From Seriola aureovittata (lineage: Eukaryota > Chordata > Actinopteri > Carangiformes > Carangidae): DNA of 64,000 nucleotides. Each line of letters opens with the position of its first letter. The first letter of the stretch is position 1. The stretch spans positions 9,193,501 through 9,257,500 of the forward strand of contig NC_079371.1 of the NCBI RefSeq assembly GCF_021018895.1, read 5' to 3'. The notes below the pieces were generated by a model. That model saw only the letters and a list, made by a program, of their open reading frames with translations, made no database searches and was not told the origin of the DNA. Below, piece by piece: positions 35,690 through 47,280 of this stretch. The translations under genes and the position numbers were made by a program.

Positions 35690-37254
35690 CAATATAACAG
35701 GCTACAACAGCAATCAAATTGTTAAACTCCAAAGTACCAGTTACTTTCATTTAGTCAAACCTAGAAGCAGAAGAAAGGAAACACATTTAAAATGTTCTTT
35801 ATTCCTCTCTCATCAATGTACATTCAAGCAGTGTCTTCCATTATCTGTTCCTTCCTGTGTCTAATATTTCTACATTGCCACTTTCGACCCTCCGGCTTCA
35901 GCCGGGATTACAGTGAATAATACGTATAACAAAGAATACTACAGTGAATACGGATACAAGTGGACCTTACATAATCTTTGATGTCATGTGCAGAAAGCTG
36001 AAGGATCTGCAGCACACAGAGGTGCATTATAGTTCAGCAGAAATAGTATGCAGGTATTTATATCATGCATTTACACAGCTTCCAAGAGTCATAATGTATT
36101 TTATGTCTAGAAATTGACATAATAACAGTGACATTTACTGGACAAGGAATAGTGGGTAACTTTTATTACTTTAAAAGGGAAATTAAGAAAATTGTGCAAG
36201 GTGGTATTTCCTTAATGGGTTACTCTCTAATTGGGTTTTTATAATTGTATACAGTGCAGCACTCCGGCTTCCCTGCTGTTCTCATCTAAAACAAAATCCC
36301 ATTAGTGGTTGTTCAAACTTGAAATTGCCTTGTAATTCAGGTCTGTGGATCTAACTACAGAGTTACGTAAGATGTGCCAGAGTGTTGTTCCATCAGGGAT
36401 TAATATGTAGGAACACAAGGCTCGCATAGGTTCAAAGCACATACAGTATGTTGTGGAAACCTACAGGGATCTTTTGCTTTTATCTTGTGTGGAGTGTACC
36501 CACAATATGTAATCAGGCCACAAGGGGGGGCCACAGCACTCAGATTAGTTCCTGTCCTCACATGAAAAACAGACGTGATCTTTATCTGAAAATATGTTGT
36601 CTTATTTAGTTGTAAGACAAATGTGTCAGTTCTGTATGGACATATTTGACAGGTTCACCTCTGACTATAAGAAAGTGCTGAAGTAAACACAGCTGGAGAT
36701 TTACCTGAAGAAAGACTACAAAGTACAAAGGCAAGAAAATGGATGCATTAGTTTGACCATTCAACACACAGCGACTACAATGATGCAGGAGGAGGTTATT
36801 CTTCAGACAGCAGAGGGAGACAGCAGCTGACAGCAGATTCACTCTGTCCCGACCTGATAGAAGATCAAATGAACATAAAAACTGACAGGCTGATCGATCT
36901 TCCACACAAACATAGTCCATGGCTTTGATATTAAAATTTTAAATCATACATTTTTAAATCAAAAAAGATTTTAAATCATTCTACTCGTTGGGTGACACGT
37001 ATATTTGTTTTCTTTAATGTGGAGCTTATCTGTTTTGTGTTTGTACTGAACATTGTGTAGTTAATTTGTTTGTCTATGTTTATACTTTGTGTGTTAATTA
37101 TTGTGCCTCTTCAGTAAAAGAGATATTGATCTCACTGACACAACCTGTTTTAATACAGAATTAACAAACTAACTTCTGTTAACTATAAATAAAGCACTTG
37201 TCAATATCTAACGCACTTTCCAAATCTCTTCCTGGGACCAATGCTACAACAAAC
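35690..37254. other. unique non-coding sequence
   Basis: No gene. 36600-36930 holds a 104-codon reverse frame without motifs. Confidence 0.45.
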
Positions 37255-38310
37255 AATTCCAATACAATTATACTGCACTACATCGTTACTAAAATGAACT
37301 CCCAGTACCACTAAAAGTGTACTACTACAGCAACCACTATCGACTGTATTATTTCTACTACTGCTGCGGGTACAACTAATATTACCAGCAGTGTGCTACT
37401 GCAACTGCTGTAGTAATACTTATTAGAACGTACATCATCTCTGCCTCATACCTGTGACAGAATCACAGCTGTGCCGATATTCAGTACAACATCACTCCCT
37501 CGTGCGATATTGTTTTTATACAACAGTTCTACGAGCGCCATTTTAGTTAACAGTATTAAGCAACAACAGATTATGATTTGGTTTGATGGTTTGTATATTT
37601 CATCATTTATCTGTCGATGCCAACACAGATAGTTCCGCAACTGGACTGCTACTGGACTGTTGCTAAGCAAGGCAAACATTTTCCTGACCTGACGATGTCA
37701 AATGAGCGCACCTGGAGGTGTGTGCTGAACTATCCAGGCTTCTTCCCTTCCTTTCATCCTCTTCTGACAAACATACATCATTTAATTCAAATGTTATTTC
37801 TGGAAATATATTCATATTTGCAAAGTGTGTTAAAATCTAAGATAGCTACCGTTAATGTTACGCTAATTACAACACCTGTAAAGCAGAGTGATACATGTAG
37901 TTAAAGGTCCCGGTGCCATTATGCTCAATATCATGGAATGTCTCTCATCCAATCAAATCACTTGGTCGGAACTAACTATTGTATAATGCAACATTCGCAT
38001 GAGTACCACAACTACTGCAAAAACACTATGATGACTACTATTACTAATACAGGTAATGACTCATGTAGTTACAATTACTAAATATAAGATGATTTAAAAA
38101 GAGCAGAAAACAAGTTTGTATGTAATGTAATGTTATATGTTCAAAATTATGGCTGACAAATGTTTCACCACTGCAAGGCTAGAGTATTTTTAGTGACTCA
38201 CCATCTGTGCACGATGCAATAAATAACAAAACTAAATAAATACTACTATTGCTATCACCTTAGTATCACTTGAATACAACAGCTGCTATATTTGCACTAC
38301 TACTGTCTGG
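37255..38310. repeat. degenerate ACT/ATT triplet-rich tract, interrupted
   Basis: 37255-37430 and 37990-38310 are both built from imperfect act, att and gct triplets (ctactactgctgcgggtaca, actactattactaatacagg, aaatactactattgctatca). The middle (about 37440-37985) lacks this pattern. The two parts may be one old triplet array split by an insertion; I could not find inverted ends or a target duplication around the middle part. Confidence 0.5.
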
Positions 38311-39016
38311 GCAGTAATAATGATTTAAATAATATATTTTTTTGTCAGATCCACAAAGGCTGCAGTGGCTGTTTCAGATAATCATAAAATAGAGATAAGA
38401 GAGGGAGGCATTTTTAAATTTTTAATAGATGATTAAATCTGACTCATGAAATGCGTTGCATGTCATCTCTGCAGTCTCCCCGTCACTCTGCACTGTACCA
38501 TTATATCATGTAATCAAGCAGAAACACCCGGACAATCATCTAAAAAACTATGCTGTGGGCAGTGATATAATGCACAGAAGCACTTGCCTTGTACACGTAG
38601 ACAGAAGTCCCTGTTTTGCATACAAATGGATCTGATCCAGACACGAGTGATCAGATAAAGGAGTGATCTGCAGATTAGGACAAAGAGCTTAATAACTAAC
38701 CCCAAATGAGACCGTTTCAAAGCTTCCTCATCACAGGACGCCCCAGGCAAAGAGTTGCCTGGAGTGGAAGGAGAGGCGGAGGAAAGTGCCAGACAAATCT
38801 AACCGAATCCTCAGGACGTGAATGTAGTGATGCGTTAAGTTGGAATCAAATCAATTATCAGCTTAAATCATTGAACCTGTATCTTTTATACAGCTTCATC
38901 TTCATTATTACTCATGACGCTACTCTTTAACTTGCCTAATTAGAATTTTTAGGCAGTAAATAAACAAATTGTACATAATACATTGTAACGTAGTGGTATA
39001 AGCTCTTGTGCATTTT
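38311..39016. other. unique non-coding sequence
   Basis: No recognisable gene. 38690-38830 is more GC-rich (caggacgccccaggcaaaga). Confidence 0.45.
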
Positions 39017-39259
39017 TTAAAGGAAGAGTTCAAAATTTGGGAAGTGCTTATTCATCTTGCTGAAAGTTTGATAAGAGTCATGTCTGTGTGGTGAATATGA
39101 AGCCGGACGCATCGGATGGTTAGCGTAGCTTAGCATAAAGACTGGAAAAAGATATGCTTAATTTTTAACCACAGACACAAGAAAGGTATCCATGTTCTCA
39201 TCTGAATCTCAACAAGAACGTCAGTAAGTATTTTCTACAATGTGAAACTATTCCTTTAA
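39017..39259 (+). mobile_element. family A element, short internally deleted form (copy 2)
   Basis: Begins TTAAAGGAAGAGTTC and ends GAAACTATTCCTTTAA, with TTAA at both borders (39017-39020 and 39256-39259). The left arm includes ttgggaagtgcttattcatc, ttgctgaaagtttgataaga and ggttagcgtagcttagcata followed by aagactgg. The right arm inverts the first about 60 bp (ctcatctgaatctcaacaag, gtaagtattttctac). At 243 bp it is a compact form: the long centre seen in copies 1 and 3 is missing. Confidence 0.82.
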
Positions 39260-39679
39260 GTATTATTTATTAATATATTAGTCAACAATTAGAGCTATCT
39301 TGTGCGAAGTAGCTGTTGTATAATGAATGACCGACAACACTATTTAAAACAGCTGTAATTATAGCTAGAGAACGGCATTTGATTATATGTTTAATAAAAG
39401 GTCCACTTACTAGACCTCATTTTGGGCTTTCAGTTGAATGTCAAGGCCTTCTCAGCAGATGGTATTTGCTCAGTTGTTGTGAAATGTTAAAAAGTGGTAT
39501 CTCACTCACTAAATACTTCAGGTTTCATATTTATTACAACTGTGTCACATTGTTAATCAGTCATTATGTTTATGCACTAGTTATGGTTGCTTCATATCAG
39601 TTAAAGTTATTGTTAACAAATACATTAATAAACACTTAAAAATGACTTTATTTCATCTAGAGCTGCAAAGAAAAAAAAT
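39260..39679. other. unique AT-rich non-coding sequence
   Basis: The 86-codon frame at 39379-39639 has no recognisable content. Confidence 0.4.
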
Positions 39680-39794
39680 TTGCTGCTTTTCTCTATTTTA
39701 TATCCTTGTGAACTGAATATCTTTGTCCTGTTGATTGGACAAAATTGGACTTTTGGAGATATGAACTTGGACTCTGTGCTCAGAAGGGAATTGC
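39680..39794 (+). mobile_element. family B repeat, internal fragment (copy 6)
   Basis: ttgctgcttttctctatttt, gaactgaatatctttgtcct, ttgattggacaaaattggac, ttttggagatatgaacttgg and ctctgtgctcagaagg lie in the forward orientation. It is the reverse complement in order of copies 1, 4 and 7. Confidence 0.7.
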
Positions 39795-41454
39795 TAAATA
39801 AAGTGTTACCCTGATGGCTTACAGTACATGACTTCTCCCAGTCGCTGTGGTCTAAAGAGGTGAGGAGTGCCTCACCTCAGAGTGTTATAGCGTGAAGAGA
39901 TGTTAGGCATGGAGAGCCACATTGGACCAGAGTGTGCTTCGAGTCCTTTGGAAACCTTAAAAACCCTCTTAACTTGACTAAAATGACAATAATAAAGAAA
40001 AACTGCTTTCACCTGCTTTTGGACTGAGGAGAAACTGCTGTAGAAGAACAACACTGCCTCTGAGTGCTTACTGACATCTAGCTGCTTACTTTATGCCCTT
40101 TGAAATGAAAAGACTGTATTTATTAGGACATTTGACACTTAATAGCCTACACACAGTGTTTTCATTCGTTTCAAATGTTAGGAGGATAATAATTTTTGGC
40201 CTTAATACTGTTGAGTCTGCCAAAAAATGCTTATAACCTCTGTTCAAAAACAAAATTTTAGCCCATTTGGTGATAGAAATTTAACAACATCATCTGCTGT
40301 ACCACAGAAATTTGTTCAATTATGCAACACAGCTACAGCGTTTGGACAGGGTGTTAATGTAACCAATTTAATTGCTGTATTTGCTGCTAAAAGCTCAACA
40401 CGAGTACTTGTCACTGGTTTTGTTTGGAAGCAACTTAGATGTTTGTGATTGATTTTGGCAGCTGGCTGCTAATTTCATAAATAAAATAAGTGTTTCTCTG
40501 CTTTTTCCATGCTCACCAGCTTTACTATCAAGGACACAAGTAGGGTGTCTGCACCGGGGGTTTTATGGCTCCCAAAGAAAAAGTGAATATATTCATATTT
40601 ATAGAATTACATGTACAATTCATGATAGGATTCGATACATAATCAACATAAAGTGCATCATCATTGCCTGAAAGAATCAACATTAATCATAATACCACAA
40701 AATATATCCCAAAAATATCTAAATTATAAGATATACACACACATTATTAAATGGTTTTTATTTCATAGACCACATTCACATAGACAAAAATTTTAAAAAC
40801 TCAACTGAATCAGAAGTGTAAACCAAACCTAAATCAAACTATTAGACGACATGTTTTATAAAACTGCATTCCTTCCTCGTTCCAATTATTTAATAAATTC
40901 TGTTCAATTAAACTTTGTCTATTTGGATTTCTATTATAATATTTTATCATTTTCAGGACTATATTCTTTCACAACAAACAATTAAAAAAATGATTAAGAC
41001 ATGTTTTGGATGTATCATGTGGGATTACTATGACACTTTGTTTTGTATGATTCTTTCAGGCACTGATGTATTTTATCCTTAATATGAATCACGTCTTATC
41101 ATGAATTGTAACAGTAACAGTTTGGTGTCCATAAACACTTCACTCTTAAATCAATACAAAGGGTGAAATGTTGTTTTTTTTCTGTATAGTAAAACTTTTT
41201 TGGAGCTTTATACAATCCAGTGAATCTGTTGTCCTGGCCTAAACAGAGGGATGAGACGGGGTGTGCTCACAGCTACCTCGCTGCCAGCTTTACTATCACC
41301 CTGCTCTGCAGTGGCTAGACTCTCATAATAAATACACAGAGCTTATCAGCACGTTCCTCCAGCTGCCTTCCAGTCAGGTACACTCTGTACGATACACTCT
41401 TGTTTATTAACACACAGTTTCAGGATATTCATCAGTGCATCAAGCCATTCAAGT
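39795..41454. other. unique AT-rich non-coding sequence
   Basis: 40560-41200 is very AT-rich. No gene or recognisable repeat. Confidence 0.45.
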
Positions 41455-41715
41455 CTTTACCCGACTGATATGTATTTTTCCCCACTTTGAGCTTCTCTCG
41501 CCGTGATGTGCAGCGAGAAGATAAGTGAAACTTATTTGCATCAACACACTTGATATTTTGATAGAGGGCCATTTTTCTTTTGTCTCCCATCTCCAGGAGG
41601 ATTAGGTTTCAAGGAATTTTCATGAAACACCATTTAAGCAGGGCCGATAAAGCCTCCTTTGGACAGAGATAAGAGCCTATCCACGCAAATTATTGATCCT
41701 CTGACCTGTTTGTGG
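41455..41715. promoter_or_regulatory. candidate conserved non-coding enhancer
   Basis: High-complexity unique sequence with grouped factor motifs: AGATAAG (GATA type) at 41519-41525 and again at 41667-41673, CGATAAA at 41644-41650, and a perfect POU octamer ATTTGCAT at 41534-41541. Single motifs are common by chance; the grouping and the lack of repeats are the only support. No direct evidence for function. Confidence 0.22.
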
Positions 41716-41906
41716 AAGCAAAGCTGGAAGGGGTAAAGCACTTGTCAAACAGAGAGCTGTACCCAGGAGAGAAGAGGAGGAGAGAGAACTGAACAATATA
41801 TAAAAATGAATAGGAGACAATAGAGGGAGAGGACAGAGAAACGTGATTGTATCAAATCAGTTATTTCCCAAGGTAGCATAGTCAAATTACTTTTATTCAA
41901 CAGCTT
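41716..41906. other. unique non-coding spacer
   Basis: No feature seen. Confidence 0.4.
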
Positions 41907-42069
41907 AAACCTAAAGACATCCAGTTTACTATCATATATGACAATGAAAGCCATCAAATGTAAACATTTGAGAAGCTGGAGCCGGTGAAAATCTGGCATT
42001 TTTGCTTGAAAATTACCTAAAACAATTAACTGATTGTCAAAATAGATCAATTAATTGGTTTCTGATCAG
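41907..42069 (-). mobile_element. family B repeat, internal and end part (copy 7)
   Basis: aacctaaagacatccagttt, actatcatatatgacaatga, tttgagaagctggagccggt, ggcatttttgcttgaaaatt and tgattgtcaaaatagatcaa lie in reverse orientation. This is the best preserved wording of the middle of the family in the window. Confidence 0.78.
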
Positions 42070-42794
42070 TCTGTCTCTGAGCTTTGATTCTTGCAGCAGC
42101 CATTGTGTTTCCACCGGAAAGCTTTGCTCTTCTCTTTGAGCAGCACACTCAGTCATGCTTTGATTCTGAAGGCCTGAAAAATATAATAATCCAACATCTG
42201 CAGGACAAGTTAAGCTAAATTGCCTGTGTCCCGAGCCCATCCTGAGCGTGCCTCAAGCTCGATGCACAAAACAATGAAACTGGCCCGTGGCGACGGCTGA
42301 AGCTGGGGAAAAAAACGTTGTCGTGTCGTGGCATGCCAACAGTGCACCCTTGCTGCGTGCTAGATGGCAGACACACACTGGGGGCCGATGCACATGACCT
42401 TCTGCTATCAGAGCAGACACGCTCATTTATCACCGCAACCTTGAATCATTGTTTTACTCAGCTTGAGCCCTTATGCTTCTGCTCACGCAAAAAATAGAAT
42501 AAGTGCATTTTGGTTTGAGGCAAGAGCAGAGTGAGGCAGCAGGGCTCCAGAGCAGCTCTCGCTCTCCCTTAGTTTACCACCTCTGTTTCTGAAATCCCCT
42601 CCATACCATGTCCACAAAATGTGCTTCGATTTTTTCTCTTGTATCTTTTTTAACAAGGTTTTCTTTATCTGGCTGCACCCAGAAACAAAGAACCATTACA
42701 CCTAGGAGGTTCCTCTTTTGCATTGTTTAGAGGAGAATGGATTACTTATGATGTCGCAGGGTTACAGCTCATAAACCTGATGAGGATTCTTTGG
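42070..42794. other. unique non-coding sequence
   Basis: 42070-42430 has moderate GC and three overlapping reverse frames without motifs. No gene. Confidence 0.45.

Positions 42795-42839
<45 letters not shown>
42795..42839. repeat. (GT)22 microsatellite
   Basis: Perfect dinucleotide array. It produces the Val/Cys frame on + and Thr/His frames on -. Confidence 0.97.
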
Positions 42840-42841
<2 letters not shown>

Positions 42842-42998
42842 CTGCATCCATGACAAAAGACATGGAAGGGTCTTTAGCAGTAGAAGCTGGCAGATCACCA
42901 ACAGTTTTACAGATCTGCTGTAGAGTGATTGCATGATTGAAAATCCTAAATGTGCAGGAATGGAGCACTATCCTTGTCGAAATTTGCATGAGCAACAC

Positions 42999-43045
42999 AC
43001 TAGTTGTGTGTCCCAATTACATCCTACACACCAGTAGTATGGTTT
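42999..43045 (+). mobile_element. family G terminal fragment (copy 2)
   Basis: ctagttgtgtgtcccaatta, catcctacacaccagtagta, tggtttgg: the left-terminal wording of a fish element whose ends read like GGCTGTGTCCCAAAT. It directly abuts the Tc1 fragment at 43047. Confidence 0.5.
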
Positions 43046-43046
43046 G

Positions 43047-43175
43047 GACATTGATCTAAAGCAGACCTCAAAATCCACCATGAACTACTTTACGAAACAC
43101 AAGCTGAAGCTTTTGGAACGGCTCACTCAGTCCCCTGACTTGAACTTCACTGAAAATCTGTGAGTAGATCTTGAC
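43047..43175 (+). pseudogene. Tc1/mariner transposase fragment with D34E spacing
   Basis: The frame reads DIDLKQTSKSTMNYF..., then LTQSPDLNFTENL and a stop where Trp is expected, then VDLD. The Asp at 43047 corresponds to the D of the QQDND motif, and the Glu of TENL lies 34 residues further on, the D34E spacing of Tc1 transposases. SPDLN-x-x-EN-L-W is the family signature. Only the C-terminal catalytic third is left; the first Asp, the DNA-binding domain and both inverted repeats are absent. Confidence 0.8.
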
Positions 43176-44164
43176 AATGGTGTGTGTGTATAAGACTAAA
43201 AATATCTAAGAAGTGGGGAAAAGAGTCTTAGCTGGATACACAAAGCATCTGCAAGCTAGGACTGTCACTTTTTATTCAAAATACAAACTTCCATTCAAAC
43301 ATGGGGGAAAAAAAATGAAACATTCAAACTGTAATAGCCAGTTCTCGGTTTAAATTTATGGTGCACAAGTGCAACAGAAAGAAGTAGTTTGCCCTGTAGT
43401 CCAGCAGAGAGCGCTCTTAAAATTCATTATCAGCTTGACCTTATTGCATGTCCTTTTGGCCCATCAGTAAGCTAAACCAATCAATAAGTCTGATGGAGGA
43501 CACTGGCAAGCAAAGTAAATGGACACGCTGATTGGATAATCACGACCCCAGCGGAGAAGCAGTGTGTGAAGTATTTTGGATTCTTAAGTAGAGAGGGCAA
43601 AATTAGCAGCAAAGTTGATCCCTTACTGTACAACAACAACAAATCAGAGGACTCACCTAAAGGGTGAGGCAGCAGAGACACCGACAACCTCACCTGACTG
43701 CCCATGCTTCACACCACAGTAATCCTCAGGACTCTTACCATCAACTCATAAAAAGGCCATCACTGATCAGATAGAAAGATTTATATTCAAGAACATGAGA
43801 CTTTTGCATACGACTGTATACTGTAAAATCTCAATTAGCAGACTTTTATTACCTCAAATGCAATTTATTTACATCAAGCTTATGTAAGAGCAAGGACTCA
43901 ATTTCTAATTCTCCCTTTTTTAAAAAAGTATATTTTACGATCTAATTCAATAAGAAGTCTCCCTGGTCTCTCATTTGCTCTCATTATAATTTGCTGTTAA
44001 TGGTCAATATAACATTTCCTGCCCTAGTGTTTCACATTAGAAGCCTTCCAATAGCTCATAGAGCATAACCCTTCTGTTCCTAGTAGGCTTTTATATTGAA
44101 ACATCTGCAAAAAGTGTTGTTGTTTAATTGATGTGAACGTAAGCATTTTTGCAGTACTTTAATT
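43176..44164. other. unique non-coding sequence
   Basis: 43176-43300 may hold further eroded Tc1 sequence, but I cannot follow it with certainty. No gene after that. Confidence 0.4.
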
Positions 44165-44290
44165 TTTAAGTAGCGACAGGAAGCGGCAGGAAACGCTATA
44201 AGACACGCTAATGGAGATTAATCAAACTGCGACCCAGGTATGCCTCAGCCAATGAAACCTAATGAAGATTTATTTACTTTGTGTTTTCTA
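44165..44290. promoter_or_regulatory. candidate conserved non-coding element with homeodomain-type sites
   Basis: The unique sequence contains the palindrome GATTAATC (44216-44223; bicoid/Otx-type), CCAATGAAA, and tacttt/tttctaattt stretches, with little sign of repeat decay. Function is inferred only. Confidence 0.18.
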
Positions 44291-44370
44291 ATTTCTTCAT
44301 AGAGCTGTTTTATCACATTTCATAATGTTTAACAACTATGGGAAGCTCATCCATTTCCTTTTTGCATTGC

Positions 44371-44889
44371 GTTGTGTGTCCCAAATCTGTCCTAAATACG
44401 GATTCTAAGCAGGAGTATGCAAACTTTTTGTGCCTTGCAATGTGGGACAATGGTGTCCATCAACAGCACAATCAAAGAAAGTGGGGAAGTTGCTCACAGC
44501 GGGAAGTGATGGTGAGACAGCCCCAGACTGATATTGGAAAATAGAAACGTCACAAGTAGTAAATCTTTAGAAAACATTTTTCATCCTAAAGTTTTAGTGG
44601 TGTTCAGAGCAGATATTTGCATCATTTTCTGTTAGTGTAAAATAATGAGGTAATTTGTTGTATTTTAAATGCAAAAACAGTATTGTATACAGCTTAGTGT
44701 CTAATACATACTGTAGACTATAGGTATATAGTATAAAACTGTGACTCAGCTGACAGCACAGTCAGAAATCAACCGGATGTACTATACATGCTGAGTTTGA
44801 GGATGCTTAATTTAGTAACTTTTCAAGTATGAACACAGTACGATTTCAAAACCTCCACTGAATATAGTACAGAACTGGGACACAGCTAC
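44371..44889 (+). mobile_element. family G non-autonomous element with TGTGTCCCA ends
   Basis: The left end GTTGTGTGTCCCAAATC at 44371 and the right end gaactgggacacagctac (44872-44889) form imperfect inverted repeats (the reverse of the right end is GTAGCTGTGTCCCAGTTC). The interior includes agtgtctaatacatactgta, cagctgacagcacagtcaga, gatgtactatacatgctgag and cagtacgatttc phrases, which I recall from a fish repeat with such ends. About 519 bp, no transposase. The 68-codon frame at 44338-44544 is accidental. Confidence 0.6.
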
Positions 44890-45351
44890 AGTCTCTCATC
44901 AAGTCCCGGGTGAAACTCCCTCTAAACTTCCCTTAAAATATAGAAAGAGAAGGTTTTCCACTGCACCAAAACAAAAATGATCCAGGCTAGACTCAATAAT
45001 AACATGGCTCTTTATAACAGCAAATCAACTGTGTTTCTGTCCTGTTTGAATTCACAGCCTTTGAGGAGCCTGACAAGCAGAATAAAGCCAATTTTAACAG
45101 CTCAGTGATTAATAGTGTAGCCCGTGAATAGGTATTTCAGTGTCAGCCGAGTGGACATAAAATGATTGCGTTCCCATACTCATTCTTCCTGAGTGACAGA
45201 CAAACAGCCCACTTCAACCAATCACAACCACTTACTGTAAAACGCTCCGTTTTGTGCACATGATTCACTCAACCCATCACTGCAGGAAAATGCAGAAATG
45301 ATATTCAAGGTTGCACATGTAAAATGAAAAGGTTTAGTGCCTTGTGGTGGC
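44890..45351. other. unique non-coding sequence
   Basis: No feature seen. Confidence 0.4.
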
Positions 45352-45426
45352 AGAGGGGATAGGGATAGGGGGAGGGGAAGGGGGAGGGAGAGGGAGAGGA
45401 GAGAGAGAGAGAGAGAGAGAGAGAAG
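45352..45426. repeat. G-rich and (GA)n low-complexity tract
   Basis: Starts with GGGATA and GGGGA-type units (45355-45396), then a (GA)n run to 45424. The many G3-5 runs could form a G-quadruplex on the + strand. The reverse frames at 45222-45574 are Ser/Leu/Pro artefacts of it. Confidence 0.9.
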
Positions 45427-46568
45427 GTGATGGATAGTCCAACTTCCTGCAAGAGAAAGGTTTGATTAATGGCCGTCCACTCGGCAAAACACACCAGCTG
45501 TGAGGGGAGATAAGTACCAATACAAAGAGCAAATTACTGTCTGTACTGTAATAATTAACCTCAGAGACCAGCACACACAGGAAGTACAGATTCCCTGCGA
45601 AACAGCCTCACTTCCTATATCTCACAATAACGCCATCCAAAAAAAACAAATAAAACAAAAACAAAGAAACAGGGGAAAAAAAAAAAGATCTCCTTTAGCG
45701 CTGAATGCTTTATTTTAGCTCCAGGATTTAAGGCTTTTTTTATGGGTGGGTGAGCTGTTCCCAAAGATGTATGAGCAAATTACTGGCTGGAGTTATTTGA
45801 AAAGTGGGAGTCTATTGTGGAAATGACTGTCAAAACACGGCTGCCAAGCTCATCCCCGGGTGCAGAATGGGTATCCAAACAGTCCTCAGTGAGATATATG
45901 AAGTGGAATAATTGCTTCTCACGCAGTGGGCAGAAAGGGATACAAATAAACTAAACTTTTTAGGCTTTTGGACTCGCTGTTGTGATTGGCTCAAGTGTTT
46001 GTAAAAGTTTTGATCCAGCTGGAGGAGCACCAGAGCGAGATGTTGTGCGTGAAAAACGTGCTGCAAATATGTTTCCCTCTCTGGGCTGACGTTTTAACTA
46101 AAACATTTGATCAGCCTGTCGAAAATACAAGCGAGTTTGAGCAGGAAAGCGGAAAGCATTCCACCTGCCTGAACCACTCACCGTGAATGTACATAATTAT
46201 TCTTCATGCCTCAAGTTCCCAGTGGTTTTAAACCCATAAGCCCCCCGAGTCTCGCCACACTAAAGTTAGTCTTTGATAACAGCTAATGACAGCGGCGGTG
46301 AATTCTTCAACCATAATATTATTTGAAGCCGAGCTGATTAGAAACATGTGCCTGAACGTTCGAGTGTCAGAACGATTTATGGGTCTCTCATTGATGACCT
46401 TTCCACTCACTTCATACACTTGTGTCTTACATCACTCTGGTGGACTCCCTGCTGAGAGATCGCCTCTATTTTCTACAACACACTCAGAAGCACAGCTCAA
46501 TTACATCCTACACAGCTTTCTTGCTCAGTTGTGTTGCAGTGGTGTGTATAAACAGACTTTAAGAATGA

Positions 46569-46572
<4 letters not shown>
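45427..46572. other. unique non-coding sequence, high complexity at 45960-46420
   Basis: 45960-46420 is repeat-free and CpG-retaining, with overlapping frames on both strands (46286-46657 +, 45986-46186 +, 46228-46419 -). No motif or splice support; possibly a conserved non-coding element. Confidence 0.4.

Positions 46573-46624
<52 letters not shown>
46573..46624. repeat. (GT)26 microsatellite
   Basis: Perfect array. The 123-codon frame at 46286-46657 ends in the Cys/Val repeat that it encodes. Confidence 0.97.
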
Positions 46625-46626
<2 letters not shown>

Positions 46627-46989
46627 CTACATATGTAAGAATATATTTATTACGTAACAAAGACAGAAGTTAGTTTGTTGTGTGTTAATTGGGGTGAAAT
46701 GGATTTATTGTTCTGTAAAACATGTAATCAAATGTCAATAACCTTTCGTTGAGCAGCTGCTAATCCACTTAAAAGAGTATCTGTGGAGAGTTTTTCTGTC
46801 CAGTGACTGTCTTAAGCCTGTTTCAGAGGCTTTTCCAGCCTGTAACAAACATAAATCTCATGGAAACACTCAATCTTTGACGCTTCTTTGGAGAATAACA
46901 CAGTGAATGAGCAACACTCAACAAAAAAAAAAGCAGTATTGGTATCATCACCTTTTACAAGCCCAATGTTTTTGTCATTAGCTCGTTTT
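46625..46989. other. unique non-coding sequence
   Basis: No feature seen except a short A run near 46923-46932. Confidence 0.4.
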
Positions 46990-47280
46990 TCTCATGTCTC
47001 TTGTTTTCACAAGATCCTTTTCACATTATGAGACATTTTTCATGTTATGACAAATTTTGTTATTCTGTTTTTACAAGAAACTTTTCTTGTTATAACAACA
47101 TAACAGCTTTTTGTGTTATGAGAAAAGTTTGTTTTAACAAGATGCGTTGGTTTTTTGTGAAATAACAACAAAGTTTCCTCATATAAGAAAATCAAGTGAT
47201 ATATTGCTATAACCAGAAATGTGTCTTGTAAAAACTGAATCATGAGGTATTTAGTAATAATGAGAGAATATGTCAAAATA
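46990..47280. repeat. degenerate array of CTTGTTATAACAAGA-like units
   Basis: The words tctcttgttttcacaagatc, cacattatgagacatttttc, atgttatgacaaattttg, acaagaaacttttcttgtta, taacaacataac, gttatgagaaaagtttg and aacaagatgcg alternate palindrome-like ttgttataacaa cores at intervals of about 20-30 bp. It looks like an old short-unit array whose units are each nearly palindromic. Confidence 0.55.

Noticed and set aside
46286..46657. 123-codon frame ending in a Cys/Val run
   Set aside because: The C-terminal third is the (GT)26 microsatellite, and the rest has no motif.
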